64,000 bases of DNA from Pseudomonas thivervalensis. GTDB taxonomy: Bacteria; Pseudomonadota; Gammaproteobacteria; Pseudomonadales; Pseudomonadaceae. Made by a program: the position numbers and the translations under genes. Numbering within the stretch: position 1 is the stretch's first letter; each line of letters starts with the position of its first letter. The notes under the pieces are model-generated. The model was not told the DNA's origin and made no database searches. It worked only from the letters and a program-made list of their open reading frames with translations. Below, one piece after another: positions 29,403 through 39,352 of this stretch. Location: positions 496,001 through 560,000 of the forward strand of contig NZ_LHVE01000001.1 in NCBI RefSeq assembly GCF_001269655.1. Direction: 5' to 3'.

Positions 29403-30893
29403 ATGGTTGCTGCATTGCTTGATCGTCTGGGCGTCAATCCGGCCCTGTACCAGGGCGGCACACAACCGGTGCATTCGCCTATCGATGGCAGTCGCATCGG
29501 CGCCGTGAACTGGGAAGGCGCCGCTGAAGTCGAGCAGCAGGTCAGCCGTGCCGAACACGCCTTCGACCTGTGGCGCCAGGTGCCGGCCCCGCGTCGCGGC
29601 GAGCTGGTGCGTCAATTCGGCGACCTGCTGCGTGAATTCAAGGCCGACCTCGGCGAGTTGGTGTCGTGGGAAGCCGGCAAGATCACCCAGGAAGGCCTGG
29701 GCGAAGTGCAAGAGATGATCGACATCTGCGACTTCGCTGTCGGCCTGTCCCGCCAGTTGTACGGCCTGACTATCGCCTCCGAGCGTCCGGGCCACCACAT
29801 GCGTGAATCCTGGCATCCGCTGGGCGTGGTCGGGGTGATCAGTGCTTTCAACTTTCCTGTCGCGGTCTGGGCCTGGAACACCACGCTGGCCCTGGTCTGC
29901 GGCAACCCGGTGATCTGGAAACCCTCGGAAAAGACCCCGCTCACCGCCCTGGCGTGCCAGGCGCTGTTCGAGCGTGTACTGAAGAATTTCAGCGACGCAC
30001 CACCGTACCTGAGCCAGGTGATCATCGGTGGTCGCGATGCCGGTGAAGCGCTGGTGGATGATCCGCGCGTGGCCTTGATCAGCGCCACCGGCAGCACCCG
30101 CATGGGCCGTGAAGTGGCGCCGAAAGTCGCCGCGCGTTTCGCCCGCAGCATCCTCGAACTGGGTGGCAACAACGCCATGATCCTGGCGCCGAGCGCCGAC
30201 CTGGACATGGCCGTGCGCGCCATCCTGTTCAGCGCCGTCGGCACCGCCGGCCAGCGTTGCACCACCCTGCGCCGGCTGATCGCCCATGAGTCGGTGAAGG
30301 AAGAGATTGTTACCCGTCTCAAGGCCGCCTATTCGAAAGTGCGCATCGGCCATCCGCTGGAAGGCAACCTGGTCGGCCCACTGATCGACAAGCACAGCTT
30401 CGACGGCATGCAGGACGCGCTGGAGCAGGCCTTGAGCGAAGGCGGGCGGGTGTTCGGTGGCAAGCGCCAGCTCGAAGACCAGTTCCCGAATGCCTATTAC
30501 GTCTCGCCGGCCATCGTCGAGATGCCCGAGCAGAGTGACGTGGTGCGCCACGAAACCTTCGCGCCGATCCTGTACGTGGTTGGCTACAAGGACTTCGCCG
30601 AGGCCCTGCACCTGAACAACTCCGTGCCCCAGGGCCTGTCGTCCTGCATCTTCACCACCGACGTGCGTGAAGCCGAGCAGTTCATGTCGGCGGTGGGCAG
30701 CGACTGCGGCATCGCCAACGTCAACATCGGCCCGAGCGGCGCGGAAATCGGCGGCGCATTCGGTGGCGAAAAAGAAACCGGCGGCGGTCGCGAATCCGGC
30801 TCCGACGCCTGGCGCGGCTACATGCGCCGCCAGACCAATACCGTGAACTACTCGCTGGAGTTGCCGTTGGCGCAGGGGATTACCTTCGACTGA
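29403..30893 (+). CDS. amaB: L-piperidine-6-carboxylate (aminoadipate semialdehyde) dehydrogenase
   Basis: A 496-residue aldehyde dehydrogenase of the antiquitin/ALDH7 type. It oxidises piperideine-6-carboxylate/aminoadipate semialdehyde to 2-aminoadipate in the pipecolate branch of lysine breakdown. The NAD-binding and catalytic motifs are present: FNFPVAVWAWNTTLALVCGN, E252 in LELGGNN, and nucleophile C286 in GQRCTT. It precedes amaA (pipecolate oxidase), whose product it consumes, which supports the assignment over a generic ALDH. The RBS GAGG lies about 7 bases before the ATG. Confidence 0.93.
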   Translation: MVAALLDRLGVNPALYQGGTQPVHSPIDGSRIGAVNWEGAAEVEQQVSRAEHAFDLWRQVPAPRRGELVRQFGDLLREFKADLGELVSWEAGKITQEGLGEVQEMIDICDFAVGLSRQLYGLTIASERPGHHMRESWHPLGVVGVISAFNFPVAVWAWNTTLALVCGNPVIWKPSEKTPLTALACQALFERVLKNFSDAPPYLSQVIIGGRDAGEALVDDPRVALISATGSTRMGREVAPKVAARFARSILELGGNNAMILAPSADLDMAVRAILFSAVGTAGQRCTTLRRLIAHESVKEEIVTRLKAAYSKVRIGHPLEGNLVGPLIDKHSFDGMQDALEQALSEGGRVFGGKRQLEDQFPNAYYVSPAIVEMPEQSDVVRHETFAPILYVVGYKDFAEALHLNNSVPQGLSSCIFTTDVREAEQFMSAVGSDCGIANVNIGPSGAEIGGAFGGEKETGGGRESGSDAWRGYMRRQTNTVNYSLELPLAQGITFD

Positions 30894-30914
30894 GTTCGAC
30901 TCAACGAAAATCCC

Positions 30915-31004
30915 TGTGGGAGCGAGCTTGCTCGCGATAGCGTCGAATCAGCCGACATCAATATCGGTAGATAAACCGTCATCGCGAGCAGGCTCGCTCC
31001 CACA
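30915..31004. repeat. Family B REP pair
   Basis: Inverted copies of TGTGGGAGCGAGCTTGCTCG in the 156-base gap between amaB and amaA. It may uncouple the expression of the two genes. Confidence 0.9.
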
Positions 31005-31049
31005 ATGAATTTGTGTGCAGTGGTTGGGTTTCTTTTTCGGAGTCTGGCA

Positions 31050-32333
31050 ATGCCGTTACGCGAAGAATGTCTGTGGGAAAAACTGACGCCGCAAAGGCCT
31101 GAAAACAGCGCGCTCACCGGCGAAGTCACGGTGGATGTCTGTGTGATCGGCGCAGGCTTTACCGGGCTATCGGCGGCGGTGCACTTGCTCGAACAAGGCA
31201 AGCGCGTGGCTGTGCTGGAAGCCCATCGGGCCGGGCATGGCGGATCGGGACGTAACGTCGGCCTGGTGAACGCCGGGCTGTGGATCCCGCCGGATGACAT
31301 CGAGGCCGGGTTCGGCGAGGCGGTGGGCAGCCAGCTCAATCGCATGCTGGGGGCCGCGCCGGCCTTGGTGTTCAGCCTCATCGATAAATACAACATCGAT
31401 TGCCAGTTGCGTCGCGAAGGCACCTTGCACATGGCCCATAACGCCCGGGGCGAGGCCGACCTGCGCAGTCGCGAAGCCCAATGGAAACGTCGTGGTGCCC
31501 CGGTGGAATTGCTGACCGGCCAGGCCTGTGCCGAGGCGACCGGCACCTCGAAAATCGCCGCGGCATTGCTCGATCGCCGCGCCGGTACGCTCAATCCGAT
31601 GGCCTACACCAGCGGCCTGGCCAAGGCCGCCACGGACCTGGGCGGCCAATTGTTCGACCATTCCCCGGTGACGCGCCTGGAACGCCAAGGCCAGCGCTGG
31701 TCGGTGCAGACCGCCCAGGGTTCGGTACTGGCCGAACAGGTGGTAATTGCCTCCAACGCCTACACCGAGGGCGACTGGACCGAACTGCGGCGCAATTTTT
31801 TCCCCGGTTATTACTATCAGGTCGCTTCGGTTCCGCTGACCGACGAGGCCGCCGGACGCATCCTGCCGGGCGGGCAGGGCTCCTGGGACACCCGACAGGT
31901 ATTGAGCAGCATTCGCCGGGACAAGGACGGCCGGTTGTTGCTGGGCAGCCTGGGCAACGGTAATCGCAAGCCGACCTGGTTCCTCAAGGCCTGGGCCGAC
32001 CGGGTGCAGCAGCACTATTTTCCTTACCTCAAGCCAGTGGAGTGGGAATGCACCTGGACCGGTTGCATTGCCTTTACCCCTGACCACCTGATGCGCCTGT
32101 TCGAACCGGCCCCCGGGCTGGTGGCCGTGACCGGCTACAACGGTCGCGGCGTGACCACCGGTACGGTGGTCGGCAAGGCATTCGCCGATTACCTCTGTCA
32201 CGGTAACGCCCAGGCCCTGCCGATCCCGTTCGCACCCATGCAGCCATTGGCCGGGGTTGGGTTGCGCAGTTGCCTGTATGAGGCGGGCTTCTCGCTGTAT
32301 CACGCGGGCCAGTGCCTGCGGATCGTCATTTGA
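31050..32333 (+). CDS. amaA: L-pipecolate oxidase (FAD-dependent)
   Basis: A 427-residue DAO-type flavoprotein. The N-terminal dinucleotide-binding fold is CVIGAGFTGLSAAVHLLEQG (about residues 32-51), followed by GSGRNVGLVNAGLW. The C-terminal FAD contact is TGYNGRGVTTGTVVGKAFAD near residue 360. It oxidises L-pipecolate to piperideine-6-carboxylate, the substrate of the upstream AmaB. I use the ATG at 31050 (MPLREECLWEKL) with GGAG upstream; the in-frame ATG at 31005 lies next to a REP and has no ribosome site. Membrane association is known for such oxidases but is not evident here. Confidence 0.92.
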   Translation: MPLREECLWEKLTPQRPENSALTGEVTVDVCVIGAGFTGLSAAVHLLEQGKRVAVLEAHRAGHGGSGRNVGLVNAGLWIPPDDIEAGFGEAVGSQLNRMLGAAPALVFSLIDKYNIDCQLRREGTLHMAHNARGEADLRSREAQWKRRGAPVELLTGQACAEATGTSKIAAALLDRRAGTLNPMAYTSGLAKAATDLGGQLFDHSPVTRLERQGQRWSVQTAQGSVLAEQVVIASNAYTEGDWTELRRNFFPGYYYQVASVPLTDEAAGRILPGGQGSWDTRQVLSSIRRDKDGRLLLGSLGNGNRKPTWFLKAWADRVQQHYFPYLKPVEWECTWTGCIAFTPDHLMRLFEPAPGLVAVTGYNGRGVTTGTVVGKAFADYLCHGNAQALPIPFAPMQPLAGVGLRSCLYEAGFSLYHAGQCLRIVI

Positions 32334-32410
32334 GTGTTGAAAATTGTTGCTGGAAGCCGCGTTTTCTAGCGTAGCGTCTAGCCTGTTATGGTGCGGCTTG
32401 TAGCAGTCGC

Positions 32411-32556
32411 GCACCGACAGTGTGCAGTTCGGTGACGTGGGCTGTTACACAGTGGTTGCACGCCGTTTCGTGTAAGGGTTGCAATGATGGCTCACGGAGG
32501 GTTTTACCCATTTAAATAAAAGGTTGCACCTCGTGCGGTTTAGACGGTTGCACGCC
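32411..32556 (+). promoter_or_regulatory. Candidate enhancer sites for a sigma-54 activator
   Basis: GGTTGCACGCC occurs twice exactly (32454-32464 and 32546-32556), and GGTTGCACC once more (32522-32530). GCACCGACAGTGTGC (32411-32425) is one base from the NtrC half-site pattern GCACC-N5-GGTGC. All lie 70-215 bases before the sigma-54 promoter, the usual range for enhancer binding. The rest of this 370-base gap shows no gene. Confidence 0.45.
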
Positions 32557-32625
32557 CTATGAAAAAGGGCTCGAAACAGTCGAAATAACAATAAAGCAGC
32601 GACTTTTTTCAGAATAAAAAACCGA

Positions 32626-32641
32626 TGGCACGGCCCTTGCT
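32626..32641 (+). promoter_or_regulatory. Sigma-54 promoter of the liv-type transporter operon
   Basis: TGGCACGGCCCTTGCT is a full match to TGGCACG-N4-TTGCW, with GG (32627-32628) and GC (32639-32640) exactly 10 bases apart. Transcription would begin near 32652, about 50 bases before the substrate-binding protein gene. Confidence 0.8.
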
Positions 32642-32703
32642 CTGAGCTTTTCAGTGAAATGAAGTCGCAGTGCCAACTAAAAAAAACCTTGGAGCACCAC
32701 CTC

Positions 32704-33840
32704 ATGTCCCAGACGTTTTACAAGAAAGGTTTCCTGGCCCTCGCAGTGGCAGCTGCGTTGGGTGTTTCTGCGTTTGCTCAAGCTGATGTGAAATTTGGTG
32801 TGGCGGGGCCGATGACCGGCGCCAACGCTGCATTTGGCGAGCAGTACATGAAGGGTGCGCAGGCAGCGGCCGATGTCATCAACAAAGCAGGTGGCGTCAA
32901 CGGCGAGAAGATCGTACTGGTTGCCGGCGACGATGCTTGCGAGCCCAAGCAGGCCGTGGCCGTGGCCAACCGCCTGGTTGACCAGGACAAGGTGATCGGC
33001 GTGGTCGGGCACTTCTGCTCGTCCAACACCATCCCGGCCTCTGAGGTCTACGACGAAGCCGGCATCATCGCCATCACCCCCGGCTCGACCAACCCGGCCG
33101 TGACCGAGCGCGGCCTCAGCGCGATGTTCCGCATGTGCGGTCGTGACGACCAGCAGGGCATCGTGGCCGGCGACTACATCGTCGACGTGCTCAAGGGCAA
33201 GAAAGTCGTTGTCCTGCATGACAAGGACACCTATGGCCAAGGCCTGGCGGATGCCACCAAGGCACAACTGATCAAGCGCGGCGTGACCCCGGTGCTGTAC
33301 GAAGGCCTGACCCGTGGCGAGAAAGACTTCAGCGCCGTGGTCACCAAGATCCGTGGGGCTGGCGCCGACGTGGTCTACTTCGGTGGCCTGCATCCGGAAG
33401 CCGGCCCGCTGGTTCGCCAGTTGCGTGAGCAAGGCCTCAAGGACGTGAAGTTCATGTCCGACGATGGCATTGTCACCGACGAACTGGTCACCACCGCCGG
33501 CGGCGCGCAATACGTCGATGGCGTGTACATGACCTTCGGCGCCGACCCGCGCCTGCTGCCAGACAGCAAGGCGGTGGTCGAGGAGTTCCGCAAGAATGGC
33601 ACCGAGCCTGAAGGCTACACCCTGTACGCCTACGCTTCGGTCCAGGCCCTGGCCGCCGGCTTCAACGGCGCCAAGTCCAACAAAGGCGAGGATGCGGCCA
33701 AGTGGCTCAAGGCCAACCCTGTCCAGACCGTGATGGGCAAGAAGGAGTGGGACACCAAGGGCGACTTGAAAGTCTCCGACTACGTGGTCTACCAGTGGGA
33801 CAAGGACGGCAAATACCACCAGTTGGAAAAACAGAAGTAA
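32704..33840 (+). CDS. Branched-chain-type amino acid ABC transporter, substrate-binding protein
   Basis: A 378-residue periplasmic protein with a signal peptide (about residues 1-27: FYKKGFLALAVAAALGVSAF, cleaved after AQA). The mature protein begins DVKFGVAGPMTGANAAFGEQ, a Leu/Ile/Val-binding fold. A cysteine pair is visible in DDACEPK and HFCSSN. This is the type I fold used for branched-chain and some other amino acids and amides. It resembles, but is not, the P. aeruginosa BraC I know, so I give no symbol. First gene of a five-gene transporter operon; 160 bases separate it from the permease gene. Confidence 0.92.
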   Translation: MSQTFYKKGFLALAVAAALGVSAFAQADVKFGVAGPMTGANAAFGEQYMKGAQAAADVINKAGGVNGEKIVLVAGDDACEPKQAVAVANRLVDQDKVIGVVGHFCSSNTIPASEVYDEAGIIAITPGSTNPAVTERGLSAMFRMCGRDDQQGIVAGDYIVDVLKGKKVVVLHDKDTYGQGLADATKAQLIKRGVTPVLYEGLTRGEKDFSAVVTKIRGAGADVVYFGGLHPEAGPLVRQLREQGLKDVKFMSDDGIVTDELVTTAGGAQYVDGVYMTFGADPRLLPDSKAVVEEFRKNGTEPEGYTLYAYASVQALAAGFNGAKSNKGEDAAKWLKANPVQTVMGKKEWDTKGDLKVSDYVVYQWDKDGKYHQLEKQK

Positions 33841-34003
33841 GGGCTGAAGTGACCGTCCAGGCCTCCATGGAATTCGGGCAAGTCCCGGGTTCCAAGGGGC
33901 GCTTGCCGGTCCTCCCTGACATTGCTCCGACGTAAATCTGTATTTTCCTTAGAAGAACCGCACACCTGTTGGTGTGCAGGTTCTCACTGCGTGAGATTGC
34001 GTT

Positions 34004-34918
<915 letters not shown>

Positions 34919-34920
34919 GT

Positions 34921-36201
34921 ATGTCTGCTGCCAATAAACCGCTTGATATCAAACAGAGCGTCATCGACGCGATCCTGGCCGGCCTGATCTCGCTGATCGT
35001 GTTCGGGCCGATCGTCGGCGTGGTGCTCGACGGCTACAGCTTCAACCTGCAGCCGGCCCGCGTCGGCTGGCTGGTGGCGATCGTCATGGTTGGGCGCTTT
35101 GCCCTGAGCCTGTTCCTCCAGACGCCCAAGGGGCTGAAGATTCTCCAGGGTTTCGAGAGCACCGGTTCCGGCGTGCACGTGCTGCCACCGGATTACAAAT
35201 CGCGGCTGCGCTGGATCATCCCGGCGCTGATCGTGATTGCCATCGTGTTTCCGTTCTTCGCCAACAAATACGTGCTCACCGTGGTCATTCTCGGCCTGAT
35301 CTACGTGTTGCTGGGCCTGGGCCTGAACATTGTGGTCGGCCTGGCGGGGCTGCTCGACCTGGGTTACGTGGCGTTCTATGCCATCGGTGCCTACGGCCTG
35401 GCGCTGGGCTACCAATACCTGGGGCTGGGTTTCTGGACGGTGTTGCCATTGGCAGCCATCGCTGCGGCGATGGCGGGGTGCATATTGGGCTTCCCGGTGT
35501 TGCGAATGCACGGCGACTACCTGGCCATCGTGACCCTGGGGTTCGGTGAGATCATCCGGTTGGTGCTCAACAACTGGTTGTCGTTCACTGGCGGGCCGAA
35601 CGGCATGCCCGTGCCGTCGCCAACCTTTTTCGGCCTGGAGTTTGGTCGAAGAGCGAAAGACGGCGGGGTGCCGTTCCATGAGTTCTTCGGCATCGACTAC
35701 AACCCCAACATCAAATTCCTGTTCATCTATATCGTGTTGTTCATCACGGTACTGCTGGTGCTCTACATCAAGCATCGCCTAACCCGCATGCCGGTCGGGC
35801 GTGCCTGGGAAGCCCTGCGCGAAGATGAAATCGCCTGTCGCTCCATGGGGTTGAACCATGTGCTGGTCAAGCTCTCGGCCTTCACCATCGGTGCGTCCAC
35901 GGCTGGCCTGGCCGGCGTGTTCTTCGCCAGTTACCAGGGCTTCGTCAACCCGTCGTCGTTCACCTTCTTCGAATCGGCGCTGATCCTGGCGATCGTGGTG
36001 CTGGGTGGCATGGGCTCGACGGTTGGCGTGGTGATTGCCGCATTCGTGCTCACCGTGGCACCGGAGCTGCTGCGCAGCTTCTCCGAGTACCGGGTGCTGC
36101 TGTTCGGCGTACTGATGGTGTTGATGATGATCTGGCGTCCTCGCGGCCTGATCCGTATCAGCCGTACCGGTGTGACGCCGCGCAAGGGGGTAGCGCCATG
36201 A
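34921..36201 (+). CDS. livM: Branched-chain-type amino acid ABC transporter permease LivM
   Basis: A 426-residue permease, the LivH partner. It has about ten membrane segments, the LivM motif LLGLGLNIVVGLAGLLDLGY near residue 127, and the cytoplasmic coupling loop RMPVGRAWEALREDEIACRS. An N-terminal extension of about 90 residues with two extra hydrophobic segments is usual for the long LivM form. The ATG at 34921 lies 2 bases after livH. The stop overlaps livG by ATGA. Confidence 0.95.
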   Translation: MSAANKPLDIKQSVIDAILAGLISLIVFGPIVGVVLDGYSFNLQPARVGWLVAIVMVGRFALSLFLQTPKGLKILQGFESTGSGVHVLPPDYKSRLRWIIPALIVIAIVFPFFANKYVLTVVILGLIYVLLGLGLNIVVGLAGLLDLGYVAFYAIGAYGLALGYQYLGLGFWTVLPLAAIAAAMAGCILGFPVLRMHGDYLAIVTLGFGEIIRLVLNNWLSFTGGPNGMPVPSPTFFGLEFGRRAKDGGVPFHEFFGIDYNPNIKFLFIYIVLFITVLLVLYIKHRLTRMPVGRAWEALREDEIACRSMGLNHVLVKLSAFTIGASTAGLAGVFFASYQGFVNPSSFTFFESALILAIVVLGGMGSTVGVVIAAFVLTVAPELLRSFSEYRVLLFGVLMVLMMIWRPRGLIRISRTGVTPRKGVAP

Positions 36202-37070
36202 GCGAAGTCGTACTCAAAGTTGAAAACCTGATGATGCAGTTCGGTGGTATCAAGGCTCTCGCCGACGTCAGCCTGCAGGTCAAGCGTAACTCGATCTTTG
36301 CCCTGATCGGCCCCAACGGTGCGGGCAAGACCACTGTGTTCAACTGCTTGACCGGTTTTTACAAAGCCTCGGGTGGCAAGATCGAGCTCAACGTGCGTGG
36401 CGAGCAGACCAACGTCATCAAACTGTTGGGCGAAGCGTTTCGCCTGACCGACTTCGTCTCGCCGAAGTCCTTCGCCAGCCGGCTGTACTACAAGATGTTC
36501 GGCGGCACCCACCTGGTAAACCGCGCCGGTCTGGCGCGCACCTTCCAGAACATTCGCCTGTTCAAGGAAATGTCGGTGCTGGAAAACCTGCTGGTGGCCC
36601 AGCACATGTGGGTCAACCGCAGCCTGGTGGCGGGCATCCTCAACACCAAGGGCTACCGCAAGGCGGAAAGCGATGCCCTGGACCATGCGTTCTATTGGTT
36701 GGAAGTGGTGGACCTGGTGGATTGCGCCAACCGACTGGCGGGCGAGCTTTCCTACGGCCAGCAGCGCCGCCTGGAAATCGCCCGGGCCATGTGCACGCGT
36801 CCGCAGATCATCTGCCTCGACGAACCGGCCGCCGGCCTCAACCCTCAGGAAACCGAAGCGCTGAGCGCGATGATCCGGCTGCTGCGCGACGAGCATGATC
36901 TGACCGTGGTGCTGATCGAACACGACATGGGCATGGTAATGAGCATTTCCGACCACATCGTTGTGCTGGACCACGGCAACGTGATCGCCGAGGGCGGTCC
37001 CGAGGCGATTCGCAACGATCCGAAGGTGATCGCGGCCTACCTGGGTGCCGATGAAGAGGAACTGGTATGA
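36198..37070 (+). CDS. livG: Branched-chain-type amino acid ABC transporter ATP-binding protein LivG
   Basis: A 290-residue ATPase on the cytoplasmic face. Walker A is GPNGAGKTT near residue 37, the ABC signature is LSYGQQRR near 190, Walker B is IICLDEPAAGLNPQE near 203, and the switch His is in IEHDMGMVM. The insert between Walker A and the signature is longer than in LivF, as expected for LivG. Overlaps livM and livF by 4 bases each. Confidence 0.96.
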   Translation: MSEVVLKVENLMMQFGGIKALADVSLQVKRNSIFALIGPNGAGKTTVFNCLTGFYKASGGKIELNVRGEQTNVIKLLGEAFRLTDFVSPKSFASRLYYKMFGGTHLVNRAGLARTFQNIRLFKEMSVLENLLVAQHMWVNRSLVAGILNTKGYRKAESDALDHAFYWLEVVDLVDCANRLAGELSYGQQRRLEIARAMCTRPQIICLDEPAAGLNPQETEALSAMIRLLRDEHDLTVVLIEHDMGMVMSISDHIVVLDHGNVIAEGGPEAIRNDPKVIAAYLGADEEELV

Positions 37071-37783
37071 GTGGACCTATCCTCGAACTCAAGGAGCTGG
37101 ACGTGTTCTACGGGCCGATCCAGGCCCTGAAAAAAGTCTCGATGCACATTGGCGAAGGCGAGACCGTGAGCCTGATCGGCTCCAACGGTGCCGGCAAGTC
37201 CACACTGCTGATGTCGATCTTCGGCCAGCCTCGTGCGGCCGGCGGGCAGATCATCTACCAGGGCGTGGACATCACCCACAAGTCGTCGCACTACATTGCC
37301 TCCAACGGCATCGCGCAATCGCCGGAAGGGCGGCGGGTATTCCCGGACATGACCGTCGAGGAAAACCTGCTGATGGGCACCATTCCCATCGGTGACAAGT
37401 ACGCCAGCGAAGACATGCAGCGCATGTTCGAGCTGTTCCCGCGACTCAAGGAACGGCGTAACCAGCGGGCGATGACCATGTCCGGCGGCGAGCAGCAAAT
37501 GCTCGCCATCGCCCGGGCATTGATGAGCCGGCCGAAGTTGTTGCTGCTCGATGAGCCGAGCCTGGGATTGGCGCCGATCGTGGTGAAACAGATCTTCGCC
37601 ACCCTGCGTGAACTGGCGTCCACCGGGATGACCATCTTCCTGGTGGAACAGAACGCCAACCACGCCCTCAAGTTGTCGGACCGGGCCTATGTGATGGTCA
37701 ACGGCGAAATCCGCCTGACCGGTACAGGCAAGGAACTGCTCGCCAACGAAGAGGTGCGCAACGCGTACCTGGGCGGTCATTGA
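37067..37783 (+). CDS. livF: Branched-chain-type amino acid ABC transporter ATP-binding protein LivF
   Basis: A 238-residue ATPase. Walker A is GSNGAGKSTL near residue 41, the signature is MSGGEQQM near 141, and Walker B is LLLLDEPSLGLAP near 161, with the switch His in ALKLSDR-adjacent VEQNANHAL. It starts inside the livG stop and is the last gene of the operon, followed by a strong terminator. It forms a heterodimer with LivG to drive LivH/LivM. Confidence 0.95.
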   Translation: MSGPILELKELDVFYGPIQALKKVSMHIGEGETVSLIGSNGAGKSTLLMSIFGQPRAAGGQIIYQGVDITHKSSHYIASNGIAQSPEGRRVFPDMTVEENLLMGTIPIGDKYASEDMQRMFELFPRLKERRNQRAMTMSGGEQQMLAIARALMSRPKLLLLDEPSLGLAPIVVKQIFATLRELASTGMTIFLVEQNANHALKLSDRAYVMVNGEIRLTGTGKELLANEEVRNAYLGGH

Positions 37784-37800
37784 TACGGCTGTTGCAATGA

Positions 37801-37830
37801 AAAAACCGGCGAGTGATCGCCGGTTTTTTT
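37801..37830 (+). terminator. Terminator of the liv-type operon
   Basis: A 12-bp stem AAAAACCGGCGA (37801-37812) / TCGCCGGTTTTT (37817-37828) with the loop GTGA and a T-run. Confidence 0.9.
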
Positions 37831-37856
37831 ATCCCTCCAAACCACCGCAATCCCCC

Positions 37857-37879
37857 TGTGGGAGCAAGCTCGCTCCCAC
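37857..37879. repeat. Single family B REP
   Basis: TGTGGGAGCAAGCTCGCTCC then CAC: one copy, its own halves forming a short hairpin, just after the livF terminator. Confidence 0.75.
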
Positions 37880-37903
37880 GGGGTTTTGTACAGTTTTCAG
37901 AAT

Positions 37904-38390
37904 TGTGGACAACAATCCTGAGCCCCTGCGAAACCGCGACATAAAGTCGCCGCAAACAGTTGTTTTGTCACAGTTTTGACTTGTCCCCGTTTGCTGTGGA
38001 ACGGGCTGTGGGTAACGTGGGAGTAGCTGGCTGCAAGCCTTTGAATACGTGGCTTACAGGGCTGTGATTGTTTTTTGATCAGGCGTTTTTGGTCAAGCGG
38101 TAGTGGCGGTTGTCAACAGTTTTGTGAGCACTGGAAGGGGCCCGAAAATCGGTGGGCAAGCCTGTGGATAAGTCTGTGATTAAACTCTGGAAAGACCGCG
38201 CTGAGTGCCGTCGTTACTGGCTTGGAGCCATTGCCCATCGCGCGCTGGCTTATAGCAGATAACTAGCGCTGCACAACCTCAGTTGCGGGGTCAAGGGAAA
38301 AAATCTTCCAAATAGCCCGCAAAGCCTTATGCACAGCGGCTTGTGGGGTTTGCACTTGCCCCCGATTACTGTGGACGTGCCTGTGGATAA
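37904..38390. other. Gene-free stretch with a cluster of DnaA-box matches
   Basis: The 780 bases between livF and the SDR gene hold no gene. Three sites match the DnaA box TTATNCACA exactly on one strand or the other: TGTGGATAA at 38163-38171 and 38382-38390, and TTATGCACA at 38327-38335. One-mismatch sites are TGTGGACAA (37904-37912), TGTGGGTAA (38007-38015) and TGTGATTAA (38175-38183). It is AT-richer in places than its surroundings. It is not expected to be oriC, because dnaA, dnaN and rpmH are not nearby. Confidence 0.5.
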
Positions 38391-38565
38391 GGTGCGGGCA
38401 ACCGGCTACGGGCCTTGTTGGGCAAGGCTTGGCGTGGATTGGTTGTTTTATGAGCAACTGTGGGTCAAAAGCTTATGTGCAAACCTTGCCCCCGGCGTAC
38501 CAGGCCGGGCATGCTGTGGGCCGATTCCATTCAACGGCTTTTGAAGTTCAAACAAGGAGAACACG

Positions 38566-39330
38566 ATGTCTGACACCCTGTTTATCACCGGCGCGACCTC
38601 CGGTTTTGGTGAAGCCTGTGCCCGTCGTTTTGCCGAGGCCGGTTGGAAACTGGTGCTGACCGGTCGTCGTGAAGAACGCCTCAATGCTCTCTGCGCCGAG
38701 CTGTCGAAGCAGACCGAAGTCCATGGCCTGGTCCTGGATGTGCGTGATCGCAAGGCCATGGAAGAGGCCATCGCCAATCTGCCGCCGTCCTTCGCCACGT
38801 TGCGCGGACTGATCAACAACGCCGGCCTGGCCCTGGGCGTCGACCCGGCGCCCAAGTGCGATCTCGATGACTGGGACACCATGGTCGACACCAATGTCAA
38901 AGGCCTGCTCTACAGCACCCGCCTGCTGTTGCCACGCCTGATTGCCCACGGTCGTGGTGCCGGGATCGTCAACCTGGGTTCCATCGCCGGCAACTACCCG
39001 TATCCGGGCAGCCATGTGTATGGCGCGAGCAAGGCGTTCGTCAAACAGTTCTCCCTGAACCTGCGTTGCGACCTGCAAGGCACGGGCGTGCGGGTGAGCA
39101 ACATCGAGCCGGGCCTGTGCGAGAGCGAGTTCTCCCTGGTGCGCTTCGGTGGCGACCAGGAGCGTTACAACGCGACCTACGCTGGCGCCGAGCCGATCCA
39201 GCCACAGGACATCGCCGATACGATTTTCTGGGTGCTCAACACGCCGGCCCACATCAACATCAACAGCCTGGAGCTGATGCCGGTGAGCCAGACCTGGGCT
39301 GGGTTTGCCATTGAGCGCAACAAGGCCTGA
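38566..39330 (+). CDS. Short-chain dehydrogenase/reductase (YdfG-like)
   Basis: A 254-residue classical SDR. The NADP(H)-binding motif is TGATSGFGEA near residue 8, followed by TGRREERL, whose Arg pair suggests NADPH preference. NNAG is near 86 and the catalytic Y152-K156 are in YGASK, with the Ser in NLGSIAGN. The order and loops resemble YdfG-type 3-hydroxy acid dehydrogenases (L-allo-threonine and serine as substrates), but the substrate is not certain. A strong AAGGAG precedes the ATG. Single-gene unit. Confidence 0.9.
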   Translation: MSDTLFITGATSGFGEACARRFAEAGWKLVLTGRREERLNALCAELSKQTEVHGLVLDVRDRKAMEEAIANLPPSFATLRGLINNAGLALGVDPAPKCDLDDWDTMVDTNVKGLLYSTRLLLPRLIAHGRGAGIVNLGSIAGNYPYPGSHVYGASKAFVKQFSLNLRCDLQGTGVRVSNIEPGLCESEFSLVRFGGDQERYNATYAGAEPIQPQDIADTIFWVLNTPAHININSLELMPVSQTWAGFAIERNKA

Positions 39331-39352
39331 CGGGTGCTCTAGACACGAGCTT

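Noticed and set aside
37904..38390. Chromosomal origin oriC
   Set aside because: The DnaA boxes suggest it, but dnaA, dnaN and rpmH are absent and the neighbours are metabolic genes.
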